Shown piece by piece: positions 1-8,666 of a DNA stretch of 64,000 nucleotides. The stretch spans positions 1-64,000 of the forward strand of contig QHRU01000037.1 of the NCBI GenBank assembly GCA_003220225.1, given 5' to 3'. The notes under the pieces are model-generated. The model had not been told where the DNA came from, searched no databases, and saw nothing but the letters and a program-made list of their open reading frames with translations. A program made the position numbers and the translations under genes. The DNA comes from Candidatus Rokuibacteriota bacterium (GTDB taxonomy: Bacteria > Methylomirabilota > Methylomirabilia > Rokubacteriales > CSP1-6). The stretch's first letter is position 1, and each line of letters starts with the position of its first letter.

Positions 1-643
1 CGCGGTCGATGGCGTAGAGCCGGTCGGCGATGCGGCCGGCGTTCTGCACGTGGGATTCGGCGATGAGCACGGAGACGCCGAGGGCCTTGATGGCGCGCAC
101 CGCCTCGATGAAGCGCGTGACGATGACCGGCGCCAGCCCCTCGAACGGCTCGTCGAGCAGGAGCACGGAGGGCTTCAGGGTCAGCGCGCGCGTGATCGCG
201 AGCATCTTCTTCTGGCCGCCGGAGAGGTGCAGGCCTCGCCGGGTGAGGAACTCCTTGATCTCGGGGAAGATGGCGAAGATCGTCCCGTCGGGCGCGGCGG
301 TCGGGGTCTCCTTGCCGAGCCAGGCGGTGATCTGGAAGTTCTCCTCGACGGTGAGATCGGGAAAGATGCCGCAATCCTCGGGCGCGTAGCCGATGCCCAT
401 GCGCGCCCGCTCGTGCGCCGGCCACCGCGTGACCTCCTGGCCCTTGAAGCGAACGACGCCGCTGCGCGATGGCAGGAGCCCCATGATCGTATCGATGGTG
501 GTCGTCTTGCCGGCGCCGTTGCGACCCACGAGACAGACCGCCTCGCCGGCGCCGACGGTCAGCGAGATCGAGCGGAGGATCTGCGCGGGGCCGCGATAGG
601 TCTCGATCCGCTCCAGCTCGAGCATCGGTGCGGGCGCTCTCAT
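1..643 (-). CDS. livF: Branched-chain amino acid ABC transporter ATPase LivF, 3' end beyond window
   Basis: The reverse strand reads as a LivF-type ATPase: Walker A GRNGAGKTTT near residue 40, signature LSGGQKKM, Walker B VLLLDEP, and the H-switch region IAESHV. The ORF track misses it because the stop lies left of base 1. The ATG at 643 shares one base with the livG stop (TAATG), indicating translational coupling; an internal ATG at 625 is an alternative start. It would energise the LivHM permease together with LivG for periplasmic import of amino acids or amides. The substrate cannot be read from the sequence. Confidence 0.93.
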   Translation of the reverse strand, partial: MRAPAPMLELERIETYRGPAQILRSISLTVGAGEAVCLVGRNGAGKTTTIDTIMGLLPSRSGVVRFKGQEVTRWPAHERARMGIGYAPEDCGIFPDLTVEENFQITAWLGKETPTAAPDGTIFAIFPEIKEFLTRRGLHLSGGQKKMLAITRALTLKPSVLLLDEPFEGLAPVIVTRFIEAVRAIKALGVSVLIAESHVQNAGRIADRLYAIDR

Positions 644-1422
644 TATCCTCCCCCCTGGGAGGGCCGGGGCGGCTCCGGAGTGCCGATCAGCGTGGTCAGC
701 ACCTTCTCGTCGCGGCGGATCTGGTCGGGCGTGCCGTCGGCCAGAATCGTGCCCTGGTGCATGGCCACGATCCGATCCGAATACGAGAACACGACGTCCA
801 TGTCGTGCTCGATGATGGCGGCCGAGATGCCCTCCGATCTCACCACGGACACGATCGTGTCCATGATGGGCGCTTTCTCGCGCGTGCCGACGCCGCTCGT
901 CGGCTCGTCGAGGAAGAGCAGCTTGGGCTTCAGCGCGTAGGCGATGGCGACGTCGAGCAGCTTGCGCTCGCCCTGCGAGAGGCCGCCCGCCAGGGTGCGC
1001 GCGTGGGCGTCGAGCCGGAAGAGCGCGAGCACGTCCGTCGCCTCCTGCCACACGGGCCGATCCGCATCGGCCAGCGACAGCAGCCGCCGCGTCTTGCCCT
1101 GGCGCGAGAAGATGGCGAGCGCCACGTTGTCGAGCGCGCTGAGCTGGTCGAAGAGGTTGACGAGCTGGAACGATCGCGCGATCCCCGCGCGGATCCGCTC
1201 CTTGACCGGCTGCTTCGTGACGTCGTGGCCGCGGAAGAGGATGTGGCCCTCGTCGGCCGTCAGCAGCCCGCTGATCAGGTTGACGAGCGTCGTCTTGCCC
1301 GCGCCGTTGGAGCCGATGAGGGCGAGCACCTCGCCCTCCTGCACGCGGAAGTCGACGCGGTCCACCGCGCGAAACTCGCCGAACTGCTTCACCACGGCCT
1401 TCGTCTCGAGCAGCACGCTCAT
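643..1422 (-). CDS. livG: Branched-chain amino acid ABC transporter ATPase LivG
   Basis: 259 aa, normal LivG length. Walker A GSNGAGKTTL near residue 38, signature LSQGERKLLD, Walker B LLFLDEP and a C-terminal region typical of LivG. It pairs with LivF on the cytoplasmic side of the Liv permease. The ATG start codon (bases 1420-1422) lies inside a duplicated sequence unit (1419-1456 repeated at 1523-1560), so livG is separated from livM by about 240 bases of repeats, the only long gap in this otherwise overlapping operon. Confidence 0.95.
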   Translation of the reverse strand: MSVLLETKAVVKQFGEFRAVDRVDFRVQEGEVLALIGSNGAGKTTLVNLISGLLTADEGHILFRGHDVTKQPVKERIRAGIARSFQLVNLFDQLSALDNVALAIFSRQGKTRRLLSLADADRPVWQEATDVLALFRLDAHARTLAGGLSQGERKLLDVAIAYALKPKLLFLDEPTSGVGTREKAPIMDTIVSVVRSEGISAAIIEHDMDVVFSYSDRIVAMHQGTILADGTPDQIRRDEKVLTTLIGTPEPPRPSQGGG

Positions 1423-1670
1423 CGATCGTCGTGGGGGGCCCCGATATGGCCCCCCACACCCCCCATCGCTCGGACGCGCCCCGGCGCAGCCGTGGCGCGC
1501 CTCGGGCTTGACACAGGATGTGTCATCGATCGTCGTGGGGGGCCCCGATATGGCCCCCCAGCCTCTTCAAGCGAAGGGGGCTACGCCCCCCTCGGACTCC
1601 CCCGGCCAGCGCTCGGACGCGCCCCGGCGCAGCCGTGGCGCGCCTCGGGCTCGACACAGGATGTCTCATC
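1419..1670. repeat. Tandemly duplicated G/C-run hairpin element between livM and livG
   Basis: A 38-base unit at 1419-1456 recurs exactly at 1523-1560, and a 60-base unit at 1468-1527 recurs at 1611-1670 with two mismatches. Each 38-base copy carries the hairpin GGGGGGCC...GGCCCCCC. The second copy also contains a GGGGG-CTAC-GCCCCC type hairpin. The first copy includes the livG ATG and the last copy includes the livM TGA. The same hairpin pair recurs at 8053 and 13209. Confidence 0.9.
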
Positions 1671-2664
1671 GGGGCCCCCTCCGCCGCGCCATCAGCCGCT
1701 CGGCCGTGCCGACGATGCCGGTGGGCAGCGAGAGCACGAGCACCACGAGAATGACGCCGAGGAAAAGCTGCCAGTACACCGTGTAGCCGACGGCGTAGCT
1801 CTCGAGATAGTTGTAGACGACGGCGCCGACGATCGGGCCGACGAAGGTGCGGAACCCACCCAGCACGGCCATGAAGACGATCTTGCCGGAGAAGGTCCAG
1901 TGCAGGATGTCGGGCGTGGTGAGGCCGTTGAGCGGCACCCACAGCGCGCCGGCGACGCCGGTGAACACGCCGGAGAGCATGAAGGCCACCCAGCGATAGC
2001 GCCAGATCGGGATGCCGACGAACTGCGCGCGCGTCTCGTTGTCGCGGATGGCCTGCAGCGCGCGGCCGAACGGCGAGTTCACGATCACCCACATGATGGC
2101 TACGCAGACGAGGAAGACGCCGAGCACATAGTAGTAGTACTGGTGGACCAGGAACGCGGTCTTGTCGCCCTTGCCCGTCACCACGCCGAGCAGGGTCGGC
2201 GTCGGCACGCGCAGGCCGTCGGTGCCGCCGGTCACCCAGAAGAACTTGAAGGCCAGGCTCCACAGCACCTGCGACAGCGCCATGGTGAGGATGCTGAAGA
2301 AGATGCGCGTGTAGCGCACGCAGGCGATCCCGAAGATCGCGGTGACGAGCACGGAGGCCGCGATGGCGCCGAGCAGGTGCAGCTCCATGGAGACGACGCC
2401 GAGGTACTTCACCATCAGCGCGACCGCGTAGGCGCCGACGCCGAAGTACGCGGAGTGTCCGAACGAGAGCAGCCCGGTGTAGCCCAGCAGCAGGTTGAAC
2501 CCGATGGCCGCGATCGCCATCACCAGGCCGTAGGCGAGCAGGATCGTCTGGTACTGCTCGGCCACCCACGGCAGGACCAGCAGTACCGCCAGAACCGGCG
2601 CCGCGTACCACAGCCGCCGTATCGGCGAGCGGGCCGGGATGACGACCGTGGTCACAGTGCTCAT
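1666..2664 (-). CDS. livM: Branched-chain amino acid ABC transporter permease LivM
   Basis: 332 aa with about ten hydrophobic segments and the LivM hallmark GYTGLLSFGHSAYFGVGAY near residue 60, followed by the permease loop around residues 190-220 (IRDNETRA). It forms the inner-membrane channel with LivH. The start ATG at 2664 overlaps the livH stop as ATGA. A longer ORF in the same frame (to 3411) is an extension running through livH and is not real. The stop codon lies inside the repeat block that separates it from livG. Confidence 0.95.
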   Translation of the reverse strand: MSTVTTVVIPARSPIRRLWYAAPVLAVLLVLPWVAEQYQTILLAYGLVMAIAAIGFNLLLGYTGLLSFGHSAYFGVGAYAVALMVKYLGVVSMELHLLGAIAASVLVTAIFGIACVRYTRIFFSILTMALSQVLWSLAFKFFWVTGGTDGLRVPTPTLLGVVTGKGDKTAFLVHQYYYYVLGVFLVCVAIMWVIVNSPFGRALQAIRDNETRAQFVGIPIWRYRWVAFMLSGVFTGVAGALWVPLNGLTTPDILHWTFSGKIVFMAVLGGFRTFVGPIVGAVVYNYLESYAVGYTVYWQLFLGVILVVLVLSLPTGIVGTAERLMARRRGPR

Positions 2665-3563
2665 GCGCGCCCGAACAGTCCGGCCGGCCGCACGAGCAGG
2701 ACGGCCGCCGCCATCAGATAGAGCACCGCCAGCTCCACCTCGGGAAACCAGGTGATGCCCGCCTCGCGCACGACGCCGACGATCAGCGCGCCGAGCAGCG
2801 CGCCCTCGAGGCTGCCGAGACCGCCGATGACGACGACGATGAAGGACAGGATCAGCGCGTCCACGCCCATCCCGAGCACGGCCGACTGGCTCGGCACGAT
2901 GATGGCGCCGCCCAGGCCGGCCATGAAGCAGCCGAGGGTGAAGGCCTGCACGTAGACGCGGTTGACGTTGACGCCGAGCGCCGCCGACATGCGCATGTCC
3001 TGCGAGGTCGCCCGCAGCACGACGCCGAACCGCGTGCGGTAGATGAAGGCCCAGAGGAAGACCGCGGCCAGCGCGCCCACGCCGATGACGAGGAAGTTGT
3101 AGGTCGGATAGAGCGTGTCGCCGACGGTGACCGAGCCGAAGTTCTCGAAGACGACGCTGGCCGAGAGCGGGTACGGCCCCCACAGGAAGCGGATCACGTC
3201 GTCGATGATCATCAGCAGGCCGAAGGTCACGAGCAGCTGGTATTCCTCCGCGCGCTTGTAGAAGGGCCGCAGCAGCGTGGGCTCGAGCAGCGCGCCCGCG
3301 GCGGCCGCGGCCAGCGCGCCGGCGGGCAGGAGGGCCAGCAGCACCCAGGTCGGCGCGCCGCTCCCGGCCTCGCCGACGGCCACGGAGGTGCTGAGATAGC
3401 CGATGATCCACGCGCTGACGTACGCTCCGAAGGCGTAGAGGTTGCCGTGCGCGAGGTTCACGATGCGCATGACGCCGTAAATGAGGCTGAGCCCGCCCGC
3501 GATCAGGAAGAGCACCGAGGCGTAGAGGAGCGCGTTGAAGACGTGGATGAGGGCGATGTCCAC
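2661..3563 (-). CDS. livH: Branched-chain amino acid ABC transporter permease LivH
   Basis: 300 aa, normal LivH length, about eight membrane segments, and the family motif LSLIYGVMRIVNLAHGNLYAFGAY near residue 25 (quoted in part). A GTG start at 3563 shares one base with the TAG stop of the upstream 743-aa protein (TAGTG), so translation is coupled. It makes the channel with LivM. Confidence 0.95.
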   Translation of the reverse strand: MDIALIHVFNALLYASVLFLIAGGLSLIYGVMRIVNLAHGNLYAFGAYVSAWIIGYLSTSVAVGEAGSGAPTWVLLALLPAGALAAAAAGALLEPTLLRPFYKRAEEYQLLVTFGLLMIIDDVIRFLWGPYPLSASVVFENFGSVTVGDTLYPTYNFLVIGVGALAAVFLWAFIYRTRFGVVLRATSQDMRMSAALGVNVNRVYVQAFTLGCFMAGLGGAIIVPSQSAVLGMGVDALILSFIVVVIGGLGSLEGALLGALIVGVVREAGITWFPEVELAVLYLMAAAVLLVRPAGLFGRA

Positions 3564-5794
3564 TAGTACGGCACCACCTTCACCTCCGGGTTCACGAGGT
3601 TGCCGTTGAGCGCCAGCGCCAGCAGCACGCGGTACGCGCCGGGCTTGAGCCGGCCCGTCAGGTCCACCACCAGCCGCCCGTTCTGCACGTCACGCGAGGC
3701 GCCCGCCACCGCGACCTCGTCGTTGGGCCCCAGCACGGTGAAGTGCACGGTGAGCGGCTCGCGGAACTTCTCGCTGGCCGGCTGCGGCCGGAACGGCTCG
3801 CGCACGATCTTATACGAGCGCTCGAATTTCTCGATGTTTTCCACGTCGGCCTGGATCTCGAGCCGAGCGCCCCGGCGCTCGACTTTCACGACGTAGGCGC
3901 GCAGCGGGATCGGATACTGGTCGAAGGAACCGACGCCCAGCGGATAGGTGAAGTCGCGGAACACGGGCAGCGTGATCTGCTCCGGGGTCACCTTGCCGAG
4001 CACGTACGGCCCCGCCGTCGGCATGTAGTGGCCCCGCACGCGGGCGAACTCGCGCAGCGCCACCCACCGCTGCCGGGCCTGCTCGGGCGTGACGAAGCCG
4101 CGCAGCGGTTCGGGTACGAAGGGGAGGCCCTCGAGCTCGGCGGCCAGCCTGCGGAGCGGGCCGCGACCGCTCACGACGTCCAGCCAGGGCACGCCGCGGC
4201 GGCTGGCCTCCCGGGAAGAGAAGGCGCCCAGACCGCGCGCGACCGCCTCCTCCATCAGCGCGACGACCTGCCACGGCACGGGACTCCACGGCGGCGCGAT
4301 CGCCGCGGCGGCGCGCGCGTCGACGCCCGGCTTGAGATACACCTCGATCTCCGGCACGTCGTACATCAGCTGCATGTCGCCGAGCTCCTTGACCTCCTTG
4401 CGGACGCCGAGCACGCGGACGGCGACGACGGAGCGCCGGGCCAGCGCCGTCGCGCGCTCGATGGCGGCCTCGTACTTCCGCCCGCCGCCGCTCTCCACGC
4501 TCCACCGCGCGGCGAATGCATACGGGTAGATGGCGTCGGCGACGGTCATGCGCTGGCCATCGTGCGTGTTGGAGAGCAGCACGCGGTAGAGGACCTTGCT
4601 CCCCGCCGGCGCCGGGACGCCGAGTGGGCGCAGCGTGCCGGGCGCCAGCGCGTCGGGGGGCGCTTCCGTGACGGGCGTCAGCGCGCTCGGCCGCGCGCGG
4701 TTGGGCACGAACCGCCCGCTGTCGGGGTCGAGGAGCAGCGCGGGATCGCCGACGGCAGCCCACACGAGTCGCCCCGCCGGTCCCGTGAAGCCGGCGACGG
4801 GGTTCCACGCCCCGTCCCCCGCGTGCACGCCGCCGGCAACGGCGAGGTGCAACCAGCCGTTCCAGGGAAAGTCCTTCAGCTTCGCCGTGCGGATGAAGAT
4901 CTCGGACGCAAGGCCCGCGTGCGAATCCGCCGCGACATTCTGCACACCCTCGGCGTAGTCGTCGTTGATCGGCTCGCGCCGCACCGTGTAGCCGAGCACG
5001 ATCCGCTCGCAGCCGGCGCCCGCTTCGGCGACGAGCTGCCGCTCCAGGTTGGCGCGCTCGGCCGGTGTCTGCCAGGCGCCCTCGGTGCGTCGGCGGAAGG
5101 CGTCCGCGGCCTGCCCGGTCGGCGCGGGCTGCAGCGGCCACGAGGACGACCGCAGCAGCCACGCGTGGAACCAGCCTTCCTTGAGCCACGGGGGCCCCGT
5201 CCAGCCGAGCAGCCGCGTCTCCACCTCCGCAAGCAACGCCGCCAGGGGCACCCACTGCAGAGTCGCGTCGGCGTCCGCCCCGCCGGCGAGGCCGGCCGCC
5301 GCCACCGCCTGCCCCAAGGCACCCCCTGCGCGCACGCGTGGCGCCCGCCCGGGCGCACGATCCCGCGCGCGCTGGACCAGGTCGTAGTGCAGCACGTAGT
5401 CCTCGTGGTAGGGCGTCACGGGATACGGGTGAACGACGAACGGCGCCCGCGCGCCGAGGGCGCGCAGGAACGCGGCGCCGGCCGCGCAGCGCGCCTCGGC
5501 CTCGGCGAACGCGCCCGCCGGGCGGGGGAAGCTCAGCACGACGAAGCCGTCCAGCGACTCCGCCCAGCGCACGTGCGCAGGCGCGGCCCCGCCGGCGAAC
5601 GGGTCGCCGTCGGCGTACGCGTGGATCTTCTTCTGCCGCAGCAGGGCGGCCGCCCGCCCCGGCTCCGTGAAGCGCACGGTGATCTCGTGCGGGTAGTACG
5701 ACGGATAGAACGTGATCTCGTGGCCGGCCTCCGCCGCGACGACGCACAGGAGGGCGACGACGGCGAGGATGATCGGGGCGCGCAGGACCTTCAC
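3563..5794 (-). CDS. Large secreted protein of unknown function inside the liv operon
   Basis: 743 aa with an N-terminal signal sequence (hydrophobic residues 6-22, ending ...AEAGHE) and no other membrane span, so it should be periplasmic or secreted. I recognise no family with certainty. The C-terminal half contains TAGPYVLGK and LPVFRDFTYPLGVGSFDQY, which loosely recall the GPY.L segment of family 5 solute-binding proteins; this is weak. The last 100 residues look like a beta-sandwich (VHFTVLGPNDEV, LKPGAYRVLLAL). It sits between the binding protein and livH and overlaps livH by one base, so it is probably co-translated with the transporter. A role as an accessory or second binding protein is inference. 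Confidence 0.8.
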   Translation of the reverse strand: MKVLRAPIILAVVALLCVVAAEAGHEITFYPSYYPHEITVRFTEPGRAAALLRQKKIHAYADGDPFAGGAAPAHVRWAESLDGFVVLSFPRPAGAFAEAEARCAAGAAFLRALGARAPFVVHPYPVTPYHEDYVLHYDLVQRARDRAPGRAPRVRAGGALGQAVAAAGLAGGADADATLQWVPLAALLAEVETRLLGWTGPPWLKEGWFHAWLLRSSSWPLQPAPTGQAADAFRRRTEGAWQTPAERANLERQLVAEAGAGCERIVLGYTVRREPINDDYAEGVQNVAADSHAGLASEIFIRTAKLKDFPWNGWLHLAVAGGVHAGDGAWNPVAGFTGPAGRLVWAAVGDPALLLDPDSGRFVPNRARPSALTPVTEAPPDALAPGTLRPLGVPAPAGSKVLYRVLLSNTHDGQRMTVADAIYPYAFAARWSVESGGGRKYEAAIERATALARRSVVAVRVLGVRKEVKELGDMQLMYDVPEIEVYLKPGVDARAAAAIAPPWSPVPWQVVALMEEAVARGLGAFSSREASRRGVPWLDVVSGRGPLRRLAAELEGLPFVPEPLRGFVTPEQARQRWVALREFARVRGHYMPTAGPYVLGKVTPEQITLPVFRDFTYPLGVGSFDQYPIPLRAYVVKVERRGARLEIQADVENIEKFERSYKIVREPFRPQPASEKFREPLTVHFTVLGPNDEVAVAGASRDVQNGRLVVDLTGRLKPGAYRVLLALALNGNLVNPEVKVVPY

Positions 5795-5855
5795 GATGCG
5801 GGGCGAGCGGCGACGGGCGGGCGGCCGCGGGGCCGCCCGCCGCGAGTCGTGCCGC

Positions 5856-7286
5856 CTACTGCTTCTTGGCCGGAGCCGGCGTGGCCGGCCTGGCGGCGCC
5901 CGGCGCCTTCGCCGGCTCGGCCGCCATGGCCACCTGCGGCCAGGTCTTGTCGATCCAGGTGTACGTCGACGTCGGCTCGCCCTTCGGCCAGCCGGGCGGC
6001 GCCGTGATGTTGCGGATCGGGATCGTGATGATGCGGTTCGGATCCAGGATCGGGAACGGATACTCGGCCACGTTCTTGCTGAAGCCGGTGATCGCGTCCT
6101 TGTAGCCCTGGTGGTTGTCAGGACGGATGTACACGTAGCCGGCGGGCGCGGCCATCATCAGCCCCTCGAGGACCGAGATGATCGCATCGTCCTCGGGCCA
6201 GCCACCCGCCAGATGGTTGGCCTTGTCGATGGCGGTCTTGAGCATGTACGTCGCCGTGTAGCCGCCCTCGGCCTGGAAGTTCGGATACTCGTTGAAGCGC
6301 TTGTGGTACTTCTCGACGAACGTCTTGTTGTAGGGCCACTTGTCGCCGCCGGGGTACGTGAAGTGGTAGTTGCTGTGCACGCCGGCGATGATGCCCTCGG
6401 GGTGGTCCTTGCCGATCGCGTGCGGCGCCACGCCGAAGGCGATCATGCTGGCCACGTGCATCTTGTCGAACATGCCGTAGCGCAGCGCCTGCTTGTAGAA
6501 GGCGACGTAATCGCCGCCCCACACCGAGATCGCCAGGAGATCCGGCTTCGCCGCAATCGTCTTGGTGATGTGCGACGAGAAGTCCGTGGTCCCGAGCTTC
6601 GGCCACGCCTCCGACACGGTCTCGGCGCCGGGCACCATCTTCTTCATGACGATGCGGAAGTGGTCGAACGCGTTGCGGCCATACGAGTAGTCGGGATGGA
6701 TATGGGCGATGCGCTTGGTCCTTGGCCACGTCATGGCCGCGGCCACCGCGCCCGTCACGCCGTCCGCCGACTGCATGTTGGTGATGCGGAAGATGTAGTG
6801 CGGGTTCGGCACCGCCTTGTCGAAGAGGAAGTCGGTACAGCCGTCGACGAAGATCGTGAGGACCTTCAGCTCCTCGGCCACCGGGCCGAGCGCCGGCGTG
6901 TTGCCCGACGACGTGATGCCGCAGAAGAAGTCGATCTTCTCCGAGAGCTTCAGCCGGCGGAGCTCCTTGACGTTCGCGTCGGTTCCGGCATTCTCGTCGG
7001 CCTTGAGGATCTCGATCTTTCGCTTGCCGAGCAGGCCGCCCTGCGCGTTGATCTCCTCCGCGGCGAGCAGCTGGCCCTTGTACATCGGCTCGCCCAGCAC
7101 CGCGGCCGCCCCCGTGAAGAACGTCATGTGGCCGATCTTGAAGGGGGTGTCCGGAATGTTGCCCTTCGGCTTGTCCTGCGCGTGCGCGACGCCGACCGAC
7201 GGCAGCACACCGGGCAGCGCGGTGAGCGCCGTCCCGACGGTCACGCCGAGGCCGGACAGAAAGTCACGCCGATTCACTTCCGCCAT
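5856..7286 (-). CDS. Tat-exported substrate-binding protein of the Liv ABC transporter
   Basis: 476 aa. The twin-arginine signal NRRDFLSGLG at residues 5-14 and a hydrophobic stretch to AHA near residue 36 indicate Tat export. The mature part is a type I periplasmic binding protein (Peripla_BP_6/LivK-like), with GHMTFFTGAAAVLGEPMYKG and FFCGITSSGNTPALGP typical of the ligand cleft. The C-terminus is an Ala/Pro-rich tail. It is first in the operon, 61 bases ahead of the 743-aa protein, with a clear GGAGG six bases before ATG and a promoter at 7349-7377. The ligand may be an amino acid, amide or aromatic compound; the sequence does not decide. Confidence 0.9.
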   Translation of the reverse strand: MAEVNRRDFLSGLGVTVGTALTALPGVLPSVGVAHAQDKPKGNIPDTPFKIGHMTFFTGAAAVLGEPMYKGQLLAAEEINAQGGLLGKRKIEILKADENAGTDANVKELRRLKLSEKIDFFCGITSSGNTPALGPVAEELKVLTIFVDGCTDFLFDKAVPNPHYIFRITNMQSADGVTGAVAAAMTWPRTKRIAHIHPDYSYGRNAFDHFRIVMKKMVPGAETVSEAWPKLGTTDFSSHITKTIAAKPDLLAISVWGGDYVAFYKQALRYGMFDKMHVASMIAFGVAPHAIGKDHPEGIIAGVHSNYHFTYPGGDKWPYNKTFVEKYHKRFNEYPNFQAEGGYTATYMLKTAIDKANHLAGGWPEDDAIISVLEGLMMAAPAGYVYIRPDNHQGYKDAITGFSKNVAEYPFPILDPNRIITIPIRNITAPPGWPKGEPTSTYTWIDKTWPQVAMAAEPAKAPGAARPATPAPAKKQ

Positions 7287-7348
7287 GTGTGTCCTCCGTT
7301 GGTGAGAGCCCGCTCCGGTTCGCCGCGACCACTTACAACGTGCACTCG

Positions 7349-7392
7349 CTGTAACACGCTGGTCTGACCACTGTCAAGTCGCCCACTATAAT
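7349..7392. promoter_or_regulatory. Overlapping divergent promoters for the liv operon and the 7400 membrane protein
   Basis: Minus strand: TTGACA (7372-7377), 17-base spacer, TTACAG (7349-7354), reading into the liv binding protein with a leader of about 55 bases. Plus strand: CTGACC (7364-7369), 17-base spacer, perfect TATAAT (7387-7392), reading right. The liv -35 lies inside the spacer of the rightward promoter, so the two should compete. These are sequence matches only. Confidence 0.6.
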
Positions 7393-7399
7393 GAAGGGC

Positions 7400-8134
7400 G
7401 TGATCGGAGGGTTCCCGTCGGCCGTCGGCGCCGCCCTGCGCGGCGTTGGGCGCACGATTCGCATCCGGTGGCGCGCGGTGGCGCTGGTCGCCGCCGGCGT
7501 CGTGGCGCTCGACGTGCTCCTGCCGCCGCTCGTGCTCTCCGTCGCGCGCGCGCCGTGGACGTTCTTCACGTTCAATCCGTGGCTCAAGAGCTTGCCCGCC
7601 TACCTCGCGTCGGGCAAGCCGTGGTCGGAGAAGCTCGATTTCCTCTCACGTGTCGCGCTCTTCTGGTTCTCGGCCGATGGCCCCTACGGCGCGCCCGAGT
7701 GGGGCTTCGCCGTGGACACCATGGACGTCGCACGGTTCGTGCTCACCGCGCTGCTGATCGGCGTCTATGTCGCCCTCTGGCTCGAGCGCCGTGGCGCGGT
7801 GGCGAGCGGCTGGCAGACCGGCGCGGGGCGCGCGGGCGGCGCGGTCGGCGCCTGCGTCAGCGTGCTCGGGTTGTCGACGGGGCCGTGCAGCGTCGTCGGC
7901 TGTGGCGCGCCCGTGCTGCCGGTGGTCGGGCTGGTCTTCGCGGGACTCTCGAGCACGACGCTCGCGGTGCTGTCGCAGCTCTCGCGCATCTCGGCGATCG
8001 CGGTGATCGTGGCGCTGGTGCTGGCGATCGCGTGGCTCGGCTGGCAGGTGGGCAATCGAGGAGCGCCCCGGGTGTCCCGGGGCGCTCCGAACATTGGGGG
8101 GTTGGGGGGGCCATTTCGGGACCCCCCAGGTTAA
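7400..8134 (+). CDS. Multi-pass membrane protein with a CSVVGCG cysteine motif, unknown function
   Basis: 244 aa from a GTG seven bases after a perfect TATAAT; the track's ATG at 7391 overlaps that -10 box, so the GTG is a better start if transcription begins there. About five hydrophobic segments. Between the third and fourth is the motif GPCSVVGCGAPVLPVVG, a cysteine pair in or near the membrane reminiscent of thiol or metal transporters, but I do not recognise the family. The last 25 residues (after GWQVGN) are translated from an intergenic hairpin repeat and are probably not part of the ancestral protein. Its TAA is the reverse complement of the stop of the convergent pfpI gene (shared bases TTAA). 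Confidence 0.75.
   Translation: MIGGFPSAVGAALRGVGRTIRIRWRAVALVAAGVVALDVLLPPLVLSVARAPWTFFTFNPWLKSLPAYLASGKPWSEKLDFLSRVALFWFSADGPYGAPEWGFAVDTMDVARFVLTALLIGVYVALWLERRGAVASGWQTGAGRAGGAVGACVSVLGLSTGPCSVVGCGAPVLPVVGLVFAGLSSTTLAVLSQLSRISAIAVIVALVLAIAWLGWQVGNRGAPRVSRGAPNIGGLGGPFRDPPG
8053..8127. repeat. G/C-run double-hairpin repeat, copy 3
   Basis: A first hairpin GGAGCGCCCCGGG-TGT-CCCGGGGCGCTCC is followed by G-runs (GGGGGG TT GGGGGGG) and a GGCC...CCCCCC arm. The reverse complement matches the element at 13209-13284 almost throughout. It lies inside the 3' end of the 7400 reading frame and ends four bases before the shared stop. In RNA the adjacent G-runs could also form a quadruplex. Confidence 0.85.
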
Positions 8135-8655
8135 ACCTTGCTGAGCGAGCGAACGATCTCGCGGCAGAAGGCCGGCAGATCGTTCGGGTTCCGCGAGGTG
8201 ATGAGATTGCCGTCCACCACGACCTCCGCGTCCTTCCAGTCGCAGCCGGCCGCGACGAGGTCGTCCTTGATCGAGAAGAACGACGTCGCCTTGCGGCCCT
8301 TGAGGATGCCGGCCGAGACGAGCATCCAGCCCGCGTGGCAGATGGCGGCCACGACCTTGCCCTGCTGCGTGGCCTCGCGCACGAGGCTCACCATCGCGTC
8401 GTGCCGGCGCATCATGTCCGGCGCGTAGCCGCCCGGCACGATGACCGCGTCGAACTCGACGGCCCTCACCTGCTCGGCCTGCGCGTCGACGTTCACGGGA
8501 TAGCCGTGCTTGGACGTGTAGGACTTGACGTTGCCGGCGCCGATGATCTTCACGTCCGCGCCCTCCTCGCGCAGACGGTAGTACGGCACCCAGAGCTCCA
8601 TCTCCTGATACATGTTCTCGGCGAGAATCGCGATCCGCTTGCCTTCGAGCTTCAT
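8131..8655 (-). CDS. DJ-1/PfpI family protein
   Basis: 174 aa with the DJ-1/PfpI fold: VIVPGGYAPD near residue 72, nucleophile-elbow cysteine in AAICHAG near residue 105, and a C-terminal GNLITSRNPNDLPAF characteristic of the PfpI/YhbO subgroup. Members act as glyoxalase/deglycase or general stress proteins; some are annotated as proteases. The ATG at 8655 has a strong GAGGGGAGG upstream; the longer track ORF has no such support. It follows the FmdB-like gene by 11 bases, likely one transcript. Confidence 0.92.
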   Translation of the reverse strand: MKLEGKRIAILAENMYQEMELWVPYYRLREEGADVKIIGAGNVKSYTSKHGYPVNVDAQAEQVRAVEFDAVIVPGGYAPDMMRRHDAMVSLVREATQQGKVVAAICHAGWMLVSAGILKGRKATSFFSIKDDLVAAGCDWKDAEVVVDGNLITSRNPNDLPAFCREIVRSLSKV

Positions 8656-8666
8656 GAACCCTCCCC

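Noticed and set aside
1419-1670. CRISPR-like array
   Set aside because: Only two copies of each unit, unequal spacing and long imperfect units; no cas genes.
3743-6007. Long plus-strand ORFs of 600-750 aa opposite the liv operon
   Set aside because: Arg/Ala/Gly-rich shadow translations caused by high GC; the minus-strand genes have signal peptides, motifs and overlaps.
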